Origin: Georgenia_A wangjunii
GTDB lineage: Bacteria > Actinomycetota > Actinomycetes > Actinomycetales > Actinomycetaceae
Strand: one strand, 5' to 3'
Assembly (NCBI RefSeq): GCF_036421915.1
Contig: NZ_JAZGOM010000014.1
Length of the DNA stretch: 64,000 bases
The notes under the pieces were generated by a model. That model was not told the DNA's origin. It saw only the letters and a program-made list of their open reading frames with translations, and searched no databases. Positions 33,348-41,665 of the stretch are shown here, in pieces (the first letter of the stretch is position 1; the number at the start of each line of letters is the position of its first letter). A program made the position numbers and the translations under genes.

Positions 33348-34676
33348 ATGCTCAGGCGTATCGACCTTCGCGGATCGTCCCTCTCTCCCAGCGAGCTCGC
33401 CGCGGTGCTGCCGCGCGCGGCCCTCGACGTCGAGGGAGCCATGGCGCAGATCGCGCCCGTGCTCGCCGACGTCAAGGCGCGGGGCGCCGCTGCCCTCCGC
33501 GACACCTCCGAGCGGTTCGACGGCGTGCGCCCGGAGCACCTGCGCGTGCCGGCCTCCGCGCTCGAGCAGGCGCTCGACCAGCTCGACCCGGCCGTCCGGG
33601 AGGGGCTCGAGCTCTCGATCGCCCACAACCGCGCGGGCCACGCGGCGCAGCTGCCCGTCGAGCGGAGCACCGAGATCGTGCCGGGCGGGTTCGTCCGCCA
33701 GCGCTGGGTACCCGTGCGCCGGGTCGGGCTGTACGTGCCCGGCGGGCTGGCCGTCTACCCCTCGAGCGTCGTCATGAACGCTGTCGCCGCGCAGGTGGCC
33801 GGCGTGGACGAGCTCGCCATCGCGAGCCCGCCGCAGAAGGCCTTCGGTGGCCTGCCGCACCCCGTCGTCCTCGCCGCGTGCGCGCTGCTCGGCGTCGCGG
33901 AGGTCTACGCCGTCGGGGGGGCGCAGGCGGTGGCGATGTTCGCCTACGGCGCAGCCGGTGAGGCGGGCACCGCGGACCCCGAGCGCCTGTGCGAGCCGGT
34001 CGACGTCGTCACCGGGCCGGGCAACATCTACGTCGCGGCGGCCAAGCGCGCGGTCATGGGCACCGTCGGCATCGACGCCGAGGCCGGGACGACGGAGATC
34101 GCCGTCCTCGCGGACGCCGGGGCGAACGCCGCCGCGGTGGCGGTCGACCTCATCTCCCAGGCCGAGCACGATCCCGCCGCCGCCTCCGTCCTCGTCACCG
34201 ACTCGCCCGAGCTCGCCGACGCCGTTGACGCCGAGATCGCCGTCCGGGCCGCGCGTACCAAGCACGCCGAGCGGGTGCGCACGGCGCTGACGGGGCCGCA
34301 GTCCGGGACCGTCCTCGTCGCCGACGTCGAGCAGGGCATCGCCGTGTGCGACGCGTACGCCGCCGAGCACCTCGAGATTCACACGGCCGACGCGGCCGCG
34401 GTCGCCGCGCGCATCCGCAACGCGGGCGCGATCTTCGTCGGGACGTACTCGCCGGTGCCGCTCGGGGACTACCTCGCCGGCTCGAACCACGTCCTGCCCA
34501 CGGGCGGGACGGCGGCGTTCGCCTCGGGCCTGAGCGTCATGGCCTTCCTCAAGGGCGTCCAGGTCATCGAGTACGGGGAGACCGCCCTCAAGGAGCTCGC
34601 CGCCCCGCTCACGGCGCTCGCGACGTCGGAGGACCTTCCCGCCCACGCCGAGGCGGTCAACGCCCGGTTCGAGTAG
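33348..34676 (+). CDS. hisD: Histidinol dehydrogenase
   Basis: HisD, 442 residues, oxidises L-histidinol to L-histidine in two NAD-dependent steps using zinc. Seen: VGLYVPGGLAVYPSSVVMN, the YAVGGAQAVAM and DVVTGPGNIYVA nucleotide region, the QAEHDP zinc/catalytic segment, the AEHLEIH catalytic histidine motif and the SNHVLPTGG loop. The ATG at 33348 gives the normal length. Unusually, hisD is separated from hisC by two minus-strand genes, so the his genes here are in two transcription units. Confidence 0.96.
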   Translation: MLRRIDLRGSSLSPSELAAVLPRAALDVEGAMAQIAPVLADVKARGAAALRDTSERFDGVRPEHLRVPASALEQALDQLDPAVREGLELSIAHNRAGHAAQLPVERSTEIVPGGFVRQRWVPVRRVGLYVPGGLAVYPSSVVMNAVAAQVAGVDELAIASPPQKAFGGLPHPVVLAACALLGVAEVYAVGGAQAVAMFAYGAAGEAGTADPERLCEPVDVVTGPGNIYVAAAKRAVMGTVGIDAEAGTTEIAVLADAGANAAAVAVDLISQAEHDPAAASVLVTDSPELADAVDAEIAVRAARTKHAERVRTALTGPQSGTVLVADVEQGIAVCDAYAAEHLEIHTADAAAVAARIRNAGAIFVGTYSPVPLGDYLAGSNHVLPTGGTAAFASGLSVMAFLKGVQVIEYGETALKELAAPLTALATSEDLPAHAEAVNARFE

Positions 34677-34771
34677 GGCGTGTCGTCGCGCCGGCGCACT
34701 CGAGCGAGCGTCGGGGCTGCGCGGCCTGTCCGGGTTCGCCGGGCTGGCACCGCTCCGCTGCACGCTGCCCG

Positions 34772-34805
34772 CCCGCTGAGTGACCGTGCCCGCTGAGTGA
34801 CCGTG
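34772..34805. repeat. 17-bp tandem repeat between hisD and recQ
   Basis: Two perfect copies of CCCGCTGAGTGACCGTG (34772-34788 and 34789-34805) in the 158-bp gap between convergent genes. Confidence 0.8.
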
Positions 34806-34834
34806 CCCGCCGGCGACGCCGTGCCACAGGCGGC

Positions 34835-37294
34835 CTACCGCTGCGCGAGGACGAACGGCGAGACCGCGGCCGCGCCGGCCTGGCGCAGGAGCCGTGCCGC
34901 GACGGTGATCGTCCAGCCGGAGTCGGTGTAGTCGTCGACGAGGACGAGGTGGCGCCCGGGCAGCGCGGCGGCCGTCGCCTCGGGCAGGTCGAGATGGAGC
35001 CTGCGGTGGACACCGGCGAGGCGCTGCGCCGAGTTGATGTCGTGCCGTCCGGCCTCGACGTGCGGCGCAGGCGCGACCGAACCGACGACCTTCACCCCGA
35101 GGATGTGCGCGACGCCCGCCGCGAGGTGGCGCACGAGGCTGGGCCGGCTCGCCGACTCGACGAGGACGACCCCCTCGACGGGTCCCGCCCCGCCGGTGCT
35201 CCCGGCGCCCCCGAGCCCGGTGCCCGCACGCGCACCGCTCGCCAGCCAGTCCTCGAGGACCTGCTGGACGGGGCCGCGCAGGACGGGCGGCAGCTCGCCG
35301 TCGCGGGGGCCGCCCTCGGGTCGCTCCGCTGTGGGGGTGAGGTCGAAGAGCTCGCGGAGGGCGACGGACCAGCCGAGGCCGTCGAGGCGGCCGACGGCGC
35401 GCCCGGTCTCGGCGCGCTCGTCGTCGCCGATCTTGCCGCGCAGCTCGATCCCGAGGGCGTCCATCCCCGTCGGCCACTGGCGTCGTGCGGTGACCTCGAT
35501 GCCGGGGCGGTCGAGGCCGGTCCGGGTGCGCGACACCGACTCGGCGCCGGGCGCCGCCGGGAGGTCGAGCCCACCGCAGAGGTCGCAGCGGCCGCACCGC
35601 CACCCGGGCGCGAGGTCCGGGTCGTCGAGCTGCGCACGCAGGAACGCCATGCGGCAGGCGTCGGCGGCACCGGCGGGCGCGGTGGCGCCGTCGTCGCCGG
35701 TGGAGAGGGCCGGCTCGTCGCCGGTGGAGCGGGGCGCGGCGCCGTCGCCGGGAAGGCCGGTCGCGGCGTCGTCCCCCAGCCGCTCGTAGGCGAGCATCGC
35801 GGCCTGCTCCCGGGCGCGGGCCTCCTCGACCCGTGCGTAGCGCTCGCGGTCGTACTCCCACGCCTGCCCGGTGGTCTCCCACCCGCCCTTGACGCGGCGG
35901 AGCGCGCCGTCGACGTCGAGGACCTTGAGCATCATCTCGAGCCGGTTGCGCCGGAGGTCGACGTGGGTCTCGAGCCGCGCCGTCGACATGACGCCGCCCG
36001 CCTCGAGCGCTGCGAGCGACTGCCGCACGGATGCCTCGGGGGGGAAGGCCATGGACCCGAACCAGGCCCAGATGTCCGCGTCCTCGCGCCCGGGCAGGAG
36101 GACGACGTCCGCCCGGTCCACCCCGCGGCCGGCGCGCCCGACCTGCTGGTAGTACGCGATGGGGGAGGACGGGGCGCCGAGGTGGATGACGAACGCGAGG
36201 TCCGGCTTGTCGAAGCCCATGCCGAGCGCGGAGGTCGCCACGAGCGCCTTGACGCGGTTCTCCTTGAGGTCGCTCTCGAGCTGCTCACGCTCGGCCGGGT
36301 CGGTCTGCCCGGTGTAGGAACGGACCTCGAGCCCGGCGGCACGCAGCTGCTCCGTCACCTGCTGGGCCGCGGAGACCGTGAGGGCGTAGACGATGCCCGA
36401 GCCGTCGTAGCGGGGGAGGTTCTCGGCGAGCCACGCGATGCGCGTCGCCTGGTCCGGCAGCCGCAGCACCCCGAGGTGCAGAGAAGGGCGGTCGAGGGAG
36501 CCGCGGAGGACGAGGACGTCGCGCTCGGCGCGGCCGGCGGCCTGCACGCCGAGCTGCTCGGCGACGTCGGAGCTCACCCGGGCGTTCGCCGTCGCCGTCG
36601 TGGCGAGCACGGGGATGCCGGCGGGGAGGTCACCGATGAGGGTGCGGATGCGGCGGTAGTCGGGGCGGAAGTCGTGCCCCCAGTCGGAGATGCAGTGCGC
36701 CTCGTCGATGACGACGAGGCCGGCGCTCGCGGCGAGGCGGGGGAGCACCTCGTCGCGGAAGGCGGGGTTGTTGAGCCGCTCCGGTGAGCACAGCAGGACG
36801 TCGACCTCGCCTGCGGCGATCGCGGCGTGGACGCCCTCCCACTCGGTGACGTTCGCCGAGTTGATCGTCACGGCGCGGATCCCCGCGCGGGAGGCGGCCG
36901 AGACCTGGTCCCGCATGAGCGCGAGGAGCGGGGAGACGATGACCGTGGGGCCGCTGCCACGGGCACGCAGGAGGGCGGTGGCGACGAAGTAGACGGCGGA
37001 CTTGCCCCACCCGGTGCGCTGGACGACGAGCGCCCGGCGACGGTGGGAGACGAGCGCCTCGATCGCCGTCCACTGGTCCTCGCGCAGGCGCGCGTCGGGC
37101 GAGCCGACGAGCGACCGCAGAGCGGCCTCCGCCTCGACGCGCAGGCCATCGGGTCCGGCACCCCCGCCGGGAGTGGTGCCGGGGCCGGCGGCGGTACCGG
37201 TGCGGTCGGGAGCGGTGGCGGCAGCGTTACCGGCCGCACGTGCGTCCGGGATCGCGTCGTCGAGCTCGATGCCGGCTGCGGGCTGGTCGCTCAC
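34835..37294 (-). CDS. RecQ-family helicase fused to a phosphoribosyltransferase domain
   Basis: An 819-residue protein. After a ~55-residue Ala/Gly-rich leader come the superfamily 2 helicase motifs: QRTGWGKS (Walker A), VIDEAHCISDWGHDF (Walker B with the aromatic-rich loop), ATTATAN, SALGMGFDKPD and QQVGRAGRG. A RecQ-type zinc domain follows (C..., WRCGRCDLCGG). The C-terminal ~120 residues end in VLVDDYTDSGWT, the PRPP-binding motif of type I phosphoribosyltransferases. The fusion is known in actinobacteria; its substrate is not. GTG 37294 is chosen because GGAGGA lies just upstream. The gene is preceded at 170 bp by the palindromic element described at 37467. Confidence 0.88.
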   Translation of the reverse strand: MSDQPAAGIELDDAIPDARAAGNAAATAPDRTGTAAGPGTTPGGGAGPDGLRVEAEAALRSLVGSPDARLREDQWTAIEALVSHRRRALVVQRTGWGKSAVYFVATALLRARGSGPTVIVSPLLALMRDQVSAASRAGIRAVTINSANVTEWEGVHAAIAAGEVDVLLCSPERLNNPAFRDEVLPRLAASAGLVVIDEAHCISDWGHDFRPDYRRIRTLIGDLPAGIPVLATTATANARVSSDVAEQLGVQAAGRAERDVLVLRGSLDRPSLHLGVLRLPDQATRIAWLAENLPRYDGSGIVYALTVSAAQQVTEQLRAAGLEVRSYTGQTDPAEREQLESDLKENRVKALVATSALGMGFDKPDLAFVIHLGAPSSPIAYYQQVGRAGRGVDRADVVLLPGREDADIWAWFGSMAFPPEASVRQSLAALEAGGVMSTARLETHVDLRRNRLEMMLKVLDVDGALRRVKGGWETTGQAWEYDRERYARVEEARAREQAAMLAYERLGDDAATGLPGDGAAPRSTGDEPALSTGDDGATAPAGAADACRMAFLRAQLDDPDLAPGWRCGRCDLCGGLDLPAAPGAESVSRTRTGLDRPGIEVTARRQWPTGMDALGIELRGKIGDDERAETGRAVGRLDGLGWSVALRELFDLTPTAERPEGGPRDGELPPVLRGPVQQVLEDWLASGARAGTGLGGAGSTGGAGPVEGVVLVESASRPSLVRHLAAGVAHILGVKVVGSVAPAPHVEAGRHDINSAQRLAGVHRRLHLDLPEATAAALPGRHLVLVDDYTDSGWTITVAARLLRQAGAAAVSPFVLAQR

Positions 37295-37611
37295 GGTTCC
37301 TCCAGGGTGGGCTGGGGGTCCACGGTGCCACGTCCGGCGCCAGGGTCGGCACCGGGGTCGCCCGGCGGTGGACAGGGCGCCGGCGTGGCCGTCGACCGCG
37401 CGGCTCGCGCCGCCTCGTCCGCCGCGATCGCCCGGCACGTCTCCCAGCTGTGTGAGCGCCACCGTAGACGTTCCCGCGGGATCGTCTACTGAGAAGCGTT
37501 CCCAGCACCTGCTGGATGCTGCCACGACGACGAGCGGCCGTGCCGCCGTCGGCCGCGAGGCACCGATGCTGCGGGGGCAGCGCGTGCGCCGGCTCGACGA
37601 CGTCACGCCGC
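37295..37611. other. Intergenic region upstream of the recQ-like gene
   Basis: The 317 bp between the minus-strand PPOX gene and the recQ-like gene contain no supported gene. They hold the 38-bp palindromic element at 37467-37504 and otherwise only GC-rich sequence without recognisable structure. Confidence 0.6.
37467..37504 (-). promoter_or_regulatory. Palindromic operator-like element, copy 1
   Basis: GACGTTCCCGCGGGATCGTC (37467-37486) is a 20-bp palindrome with a single mismatched base pair, followed by TA, GAGA and a half-site CGTTCCCA (to 37504). It matches copy 2 (38243-38280) at 32 of 38 positions. It lies ~170 bp upstream of the minus-strand recQ-like gene. Confidence 0.65.
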
Positions 37612-38136
37612 TCAGTCGTCTGACGGCCCTGCCGTGAACCGCCAGCGCGTGGGGCGGGTCGCGAAGTCGTCGTCACGCTCGATGACGGAGAGCACGCGCT
37701 CGGGCGTCACCTCGACGACGACGTGCGCGAGGACGAAGTCCGCACTGATCTCCGGGGACAGCGGCCGGTACTTCGCGACGTACCGGTGCGCCCACTGCTC
37801 GCGGCACGCGTCGTCGGTGACGACCTCGGCGCGCCCCTCGAGGGAGACGCACTCGACCGTGTCGTCGGTGGCGACGACGACCTGCGGGTTGACCGCGACG
37901 TTGCGGGCCTCGCGGGACCGCGGGCCGCACGAGAACGCGAAGCGCCTGTCCTCCTCGTCCCACACGCCCCACACCGGCAGCGCGTGCGGCCGGCCGGCGG
38001 CCGAGACGGTGACGAGCCAATAGTTCCGGCCCCCGGAGAGCCTCGTCGCCGCCCAGCTCCACGGGAGCGGGCGCCACGTCTCGGCCCGGACGCCGTAGTC
38101 CGGCATGTACGGCAGCTCGGCGACGGGATCGGCCAT
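37612..38136 (-). CDS. Pyridoxamine 5'-phosphate oxidase-fold (FMN/F420-binding) protein
   Basis: The 174-residue protein has the split-barrel flavin/F420 fold: NYWLVTVSAAGRPHALPVWGVW (in parts), FAFSCGPRSREARNVAVNP and VVVATDD are typical strands, with the Arg-Asn segment in the cofactor phosphate region. Actinobacterial members are often F420-dependent reductases or heme-degrading-like proteins, so the cofactor cannot be assigned from sequence. The ATG at 38136 lies 106 bp downstream of palindrome copy 2. It is in tandem with the recQ-like gene but 317 bp away. Confidence 0.82.
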   Translation of the reverse strand: MADPVAELPYMPDYGVRAETWRPLPWSWAATRLSGGRNYWLVTVSAAGRPHALPVWGVWDEEDRRFAFSCGPRSREARNVAVNPQVVVATDDTVECVSLEGRAEVVTDDACREQWAHRYVAKYRPLSPEISADFVLAHVVVEVTPERVLSVIERDDDFATRPTRWRFTAGPSDD

Positions 38137-38242
38137 GGCGAAACCTCAGTGACGGGCGACGTGACGGTGAAGGCGCCGCCCGCTGCCGCCGCCTCGTTCG
38201 CCACTCCGCAGGGCGGCCGACGGCGTGACGACCACGCCCGGG

Positions 38243-38280
38243 GACGTTCCCGCGGGAACGTCTATCGAGATCCGTTCTCA
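38243..38280 (-). promoter_or_regulatory. Palindromic operator-like element, copy 2
   Basis: GACGTTCCCGCGGGAACGTC (38243-38262) is a perfect 20-bp palindrome, followed by TATCGAGATC and a half-site CGTTCTCA. A degenerate third site (GTTCTCGTGGGAGC, 38306-38319) lies 60 bp further, and CGAGATCCG repeats at 38266 and 38282. It sits between the divergent PPOX gene and hisC. Confidence 0.7.
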
Positions 38281-38355
38281 CCGAGATCCGCCGTCAACCT
38301 GAACGGTTCTCGTGGGAGCAGGGCGCCCGGCTTCGGCCCGGCCCGCGCGCCTGCC

Positions 38356-38361
38356 TAGACT
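38356..38361 (+). promoter_or_regulatory. hisC -10 (TAGACT), leaderless-type
   Basis: TAGACT ends 7 nt before the hisC GTG, identical in sequence and spacing to the dnaE element. Confidence 0.55.
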
Positions 38362-38368
38362 CAGGCCC

Positions 38369-39535
38369 GTGACCAGCACGTCGGCCGACCGGCCCGAACC
38401 CTCCCTGACCATCGCCCCGCTCCCGGTGCGGCCCGGCCTCGAGGGCATGGAGCCCTACGGCGCGCCGCAGCTCGACGTGCCGGTCCTGCTCAACGTCAAC
38501 GAGAACCCGCACGCCCCGGCGCCGGACGTCATCGCGGACATCGCCGACGCCGTGCGTGCCGCCGCCGCCGGGCTCAACCGGTACCCGGACCGGGACTTCC
38601 TCGACCTCCGCGCCGAGCTCGCCGACTACCTCCGGGTCGAGTCGGGCGTCGGTGGACTCGCCGCCGAGAACCTGTGGGCGGCGAACGGCTCGAACGAGAT
38701 CATGCTGCACCTGCTCCAGGCCTTCGGCGGCCCAGGGCGTTGCGTCCTGTCCTTCGCCCCGACGTACTCGATGTACCCCGAGTACGCGCGCGACACCCTC
38801 ACGGGGTGGGTCGCCGGCCGGCGCGAGGACGACTTCACCATCGACGTCGCCCACGCCCTCGACCAGCTCACCGAGCACCGGCCCGCCGTCGTCCTCCTCG
38901 CGAGCCCGAACAACCCGACGGGCACGGCGCTGCCGCTCGCCACCGTCGAGGCGATCGCCGAGGCCGCCGCGACCGCCGGGCCCGTGGGGCCCGACGGTGC
39001 GCCGACGGCGAGCGTCGTCGTCGTCGACGAGGCCTACGCCGAGTTCCGCCGCGAAGGAACGCCGAGCGCGCTCACGCTCCTCGAGCGCTACCCCCACCTC
39101 GCCGTCTCGCGGACGATGTCGAAGGCGTTCGGCATGGCCGGTGCCCGCGTCGGGTACCTCGCCGCCGCCCCGGCGCTCGTCGACGTCCTGCGGGTGGTGC
39201 GCCTGCCCTACCACCTGTCCGCCGTGACGCAGGCGGTCGCCCGGGCGGCGCTGCGCCACCGCGACGCGCTCATGGGCCAGGTCGCCACGCTGCGGGCCGA
39301 GCGGGACGCGCTCGTCGTCTGGCTGCGCGACCACGCCCTCACGGTCGCCGACTCCGACGCGAACTTCGTCCTCTTCGGTCCTTTCCAGAACCGGGAGCAG
39401 GTGTGGGAAGGTCTGCTGGAGCGTGGGGTGCTCATCCGGGTGGTCGGACCGCCCGGCTGGCTGCGGGTCTCGATCGGGACCCGCGAGGAGATGGCTGCCT
39501 TCCGGGCGGCCCTGGAGGAGGTGCTCGGGTGGTGA
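38369..39535 (+). CDS. hisC: Histidinol-phosphate aminotransferase
   Basis: HisC, 388 residues, is a fold-type I PLP enzyme that makes histidinol phosphate from imidazole acetol phosphate. The PLP lysine is K252 in SRTMSKAFGMAGARVGYL (key part SKAFG); the substrate-side motifs LNVNENPHAP, NRYPDRD, ASPNNPTGT and VVDEAYAEF are all present, and WLRVSIGT closes the active site. The GTG at 38369 is set by the -10 just upstream. Its end overlaps the hisB start. Confidence 0.95.
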   Translation: MTSTSADRPEPSLTIAPLPVRPGLEGMEPYGAPQLDVPVLLNVNENPHAPAPDVIADIADAVRAAAAGLNRYPDRDFLDLRAELADYLRVESGVGGLAAENLWAANGSNEIMLHLLQAFGGPGRCVLSFAPTYSMYPEYARDTLTGWVAGRREDDFTIDVAHALDQLTEHRPAVVLLASPNNPTGTALPLATVEAIAEAAATAGPVGPDGAPTASVVVVDEAYAEFRREGTPSALTLLERYPHLAVSRTMSKAFGMAGARVGYLAAAPALVDVLRVVRLPYHLSAVTQAVARAALRHRDALMGQVATLRAERDALVVWLRDHALTVADSDANFVLFGPFQNREQVWEGLLERGVLIRVVGPPGWLRVSIGTREEMAAFRAALEEVLGW

Positions 39536-40164
39536 TGGCACGCAAGGAGCGCGCAGGCACGGCCGGTCCCCGGACCGCCCGTATCGAGCGCAGCACGTCT
39601 GAGTCGAGCGTCCTCGTCGAGCTCGACCTCGACGGCACGGGCGCCACCGACATCTCGACGTCGGTCCCCTTCTACGACCACATGCTCACCGCGCTCGGCA
39701 AGCACTCGCTCATCGACCTCACGGTCCGCGCGACGGGCGACACCGAGATCGACGCGCACCACACGGTCGAGGACGTCGCCATCTGCATCGGCGAGGCCCT
39801 GCGCGAAGCGCTCGGCGACAAGGCAGGCATCTCGCGCTTCGGCGACGCGCTCGTCCCGCTCGACGAGGCGCTGGCCCAGGCCGTCGTCGACGTCTCCGGC
39901 CGCCCCTACCTCGTCCACTCCGGCGAGCCCGCCGGCCAGGAGTACCACCTCATCGGCGGGCACTTCACCGGCTCCCTCACTCGCCACGTCTTCGAGTCGA
40001 TCGCCCACCACGCGGGCATCTGCCTCCACGTGCGCGTCCTCGGCGGGCGCGACCCGCACCACATCGTCGAGGCGCAGTTCAAGGCGCTCGCCCGTGCGCT
40101 GCGCTCCGCCGTCGCCCGCGACCCGCGGGTGAGCGGCGTGCCGTCGACCAAGGGGGCGCTGTGA
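39535..40164 (+). CDS. hisB: Imidazoleglycerol-phosphate dehydratase
   Basis: HisB, 209 residues, dehydrates imidazole glycerol phosphate; it is the monofunctional form without the phosphatase domain. The metal-binding histidine repeats are evident: PFYDHML, DAHHTVEDVAI and FESIAHHAGICLHV, plus GRDPHHIVEAQFKALARAL near the end (in part). The ATG at 39535 shares its A with the hisC stop; a GTG one codon earlier is equally possible. GGAGGAGGTG lies upstream at 39514. Confidence 0.95.
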   Translation: MARKERAGTAGPRTARIERSTSESSVLVELDLDGTGATDISTSVPFYDHMLTALGKHSLIDLTVRATGDTEIDAHHTVEDVAICIGEALREALGDKAGISRFGDALVPLDEALAQAVVDVSGRPYLVHSGEPAGQEYHLIGGHFTGSLTRHVFESIAHHAGICLHVRVLGGRDPHHIVEAQFKALARALRSAVARDPRVSGVPSTKGAL

Positions 40165-40931
40165 GCGAGGAACCGGTTCCCGTCGCGCTCGTCCTCACGC
40201 CGGTCGCCTCGGCGGCCGCGCTCGCGGGCCTGTGCTCGATGACGGGCCTCGACGTCCACGTCGTGCCCTCCCGCGGCGGCGCGGTCGCCGTCCTCGAGCT
40301 GACGTCGTCGGGTGCGGCGCTCTCGGCCCAGGGCGACGCAGCGGTCGGTGCCGCGCCGACGCCGCCCGGGACGGACGTCCCGGCGGGCGACGGCGCGGAC
40401 CTCACCACGGCGGACGGCGCCGCCCCCGCGGCCACGCCAGCCGCAGCCGGCGCGGCCGCGCCAGCCGCAGCCGACGCGGCCGCGCCCGGCGACGACGCAG
40501 CTACGCCCACCGACGCGTCCGTGCTCCCCGGCACGGCGGACGACGCCGGGACGGGCATCGACTGGGACATCTCCGAGCTCCTCGGCCCCGAGGTCGGCGA
40601 CGGCGTCCCGCCCGCCGCCGACGAGCTGGCCCGGACCCTCTCGCGCCTGTCGAAGTCCGGCGTCGTCCTCCTCACCGCGACGCTCGCGACCGACGCCGGT
40701 CTCGAGCCGGGCCTGTCCGGGCAGCTCTCGGCCCGGCGCTACAGCGAGGGCGAGCCGGGGGAGGAGGTCCCTCCCGGGCTCATCCTCGCCGGGGCCGACG
40801 AGGTGGTCGAGGACCTCATCCTCGGGCGCTGCCGCGTCGAGGACGTCCGGGGCCACGAGCGCTCGGGCACGCTGCCCCGCTGGAAGGCGGCCCAGATGTT
40901 CGCCAAGGGCTTGCGCCGTCGTCGGCCCTGA
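40161..40931 (+). CDS. Uncharacterised protein of the his operon
   Basis: I do not recognise a named family. The 256-residue protein has a conserved-looking N-terminal ~50 residues (VALVLTPVASAAALAGLCSM, VHVVPSRGGAVAVLEL), a ~95-residue low-complexity Ala/Pro/Asp insert (~50-145) with a 24-bp tandem repeat, and a C-terminal domain (IDWDISELLGPEVG, LSRLSKSGVVLLTATL, ending in a basic RWKAAQMFAKGLRRRR tail). No signal peptide or TM segment is evident. It is translationally coupled to hisB (GTGA) and precedes hisH. Similar unnamed genes sit here in related actinobacteria, as I recall. No function is assigned. Confidence 0.8.
   Translation: MSEEPVPVALVLTPVASAAALAGLCSMTGLDVHVVPSRGGAVAVLELTSSGAALSAQGDAAVGAAPTPPGTDVPAGDGADLTTADGAAPAATPAAAGAAAPAAADAAAPGDDAATPTDASVLPGTADDAGTGIDWDISELLGPEVGDGVPPAADELARTLSRLSKSGVVLLTATLATDAGLEPGLSGQLSARRYSEGEPGEEVPPGLILAGADEVVEDLILGRCRVEDVRGHERSGTLPRWKAAQMFAKGLRRRRP
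40439..40486 (+). repeat. 24-bp x 2 tandem repeat in the unknown his-operon gene
   Basis: Two 24-bp units (40439-40462 and 40463-40486) differ at one base and encode AGAAAPAA-type residues in the low-complexity insert. Confidence 0.8.
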
Positions 40932-40956
40932 GGCGCACGCACCTGCGCGCTCCTTG

Positions 40957-40962
40957 TAACCT
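40957..40962 (+). promoter_or_regulatory. hisH -10 (TAACCT), leaderless-type
   Basis: TAACCT ends 7 nt before the hisH GTG, suggesting a separate leaderless transcript for hisH-priA. Confidence 0.5.
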
Positions 40963-40969
40963 GAGTGGC

Positions 40970-41617
40970 GTGAGCACCAAGCCGAGCGTCGTCGTCCTCG
41001 ACCACGGGTCCGGCAACATCCGCTCCGCCGTCCGCGCCCTCGAACGCGCCGGGGCGGACGTCACCCTCACGGCCGCGCCCGACGCCGTCGCCGAGGCGGA
41101 CGGGCTCGTCGTCCCCGGGGTGGGCGCCTTCGCCGCCGTCATGGAGCAGCTGCGCGCCGTCAGCGGCCCGCGCCTCATCGAGCGTCGCCTCGCGGGCGGC
41201 CGCCCCGTCCTCGGCATCTGCGTCGGCATGCAGGTCCTCTTCACGGAGGGCCGCGAGCACGGGGTCCCCGCCCGGGGCCTCGACCAGTGGCCCGGCACCG
41301 TCGAGCGCCTCGAGGCGGACGTCGTGCCGCACATGGGATGGGCACCCGTGAGCGCCCCCGAGGGCTCGCGCCTCTTCGACGGCATCGCCGACGAGCGCTT
41401 CTACTTCGTCCATTCCTACGGCGTGCAGACCGACCCGACCGCGGACTTCGACGCCTCCTCCCCGCTCGCCACGCCGCTCGTCACGTGGGCCGACCACGGC
41501 GGCCGCTTCGTCGCCGCCGTCGAGAACGGGCCCCTCGCCGCGACCCAGTTCCACCCCGAGAAGTCCGGTGACGCCGGCGCGCAGCTCCTGCGCAACTGGG
41601 TCACGTCCCTGCGCTGA
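40970..41617 (+). CDS. hisH: Imidazole glycerol phosphate synthase glutaminase subunit
   Basis: HisH, 215 residues, hydrolyses glutamine and channels ammonia to HisF. The class I amidotransferase triad is visible: the cysteine in GICVGMQVLF, and His and Glu in TQFHPEKSG. LDHGSGNIRSA and VPGVGAFAAVM are family motifs. The partner hisF is not in the window, although HisH needs it for activity. The GTG at 40970 is 38 nt after the previous stop and follows a -10 directly, with no ribosome-binding site. Confidence 0.95.
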   Translation: MSTKPSVVVLDHGSGNIRSAVRALERAGADVTLTAAPDAVAEADGLVVPGVGAFAAVMEQLRAVSGPRLIERRLAGGRPVLGICVGMQVLFTEGREHGVPARGLDQWPGTVERLEADVVPHMGWAPVSAPEGSRLFDGIADERFYFVHSYGVQTDPTADFDASSPLATPLVTWADHGGRFVAAVENGPLAATQFHPEKSGDAGAQLLRNWVTSLR

Positions 41618-41665
41618 GGCGCGCCCCGCACACACGCGCCTCCGGCGCGCGACGAAGGAGAACCC

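Noticed and set aside
38243..38262. The GTTCCCGCGGGAAC palindrome read as an ECF-sigma promoter (GGAAC ... GTT)
   Set aside because: The distance from GGAAC to the next CGTT is about 13 nt, shorter than the 16-19 nt needed; the symmetry fits a repressor site better.
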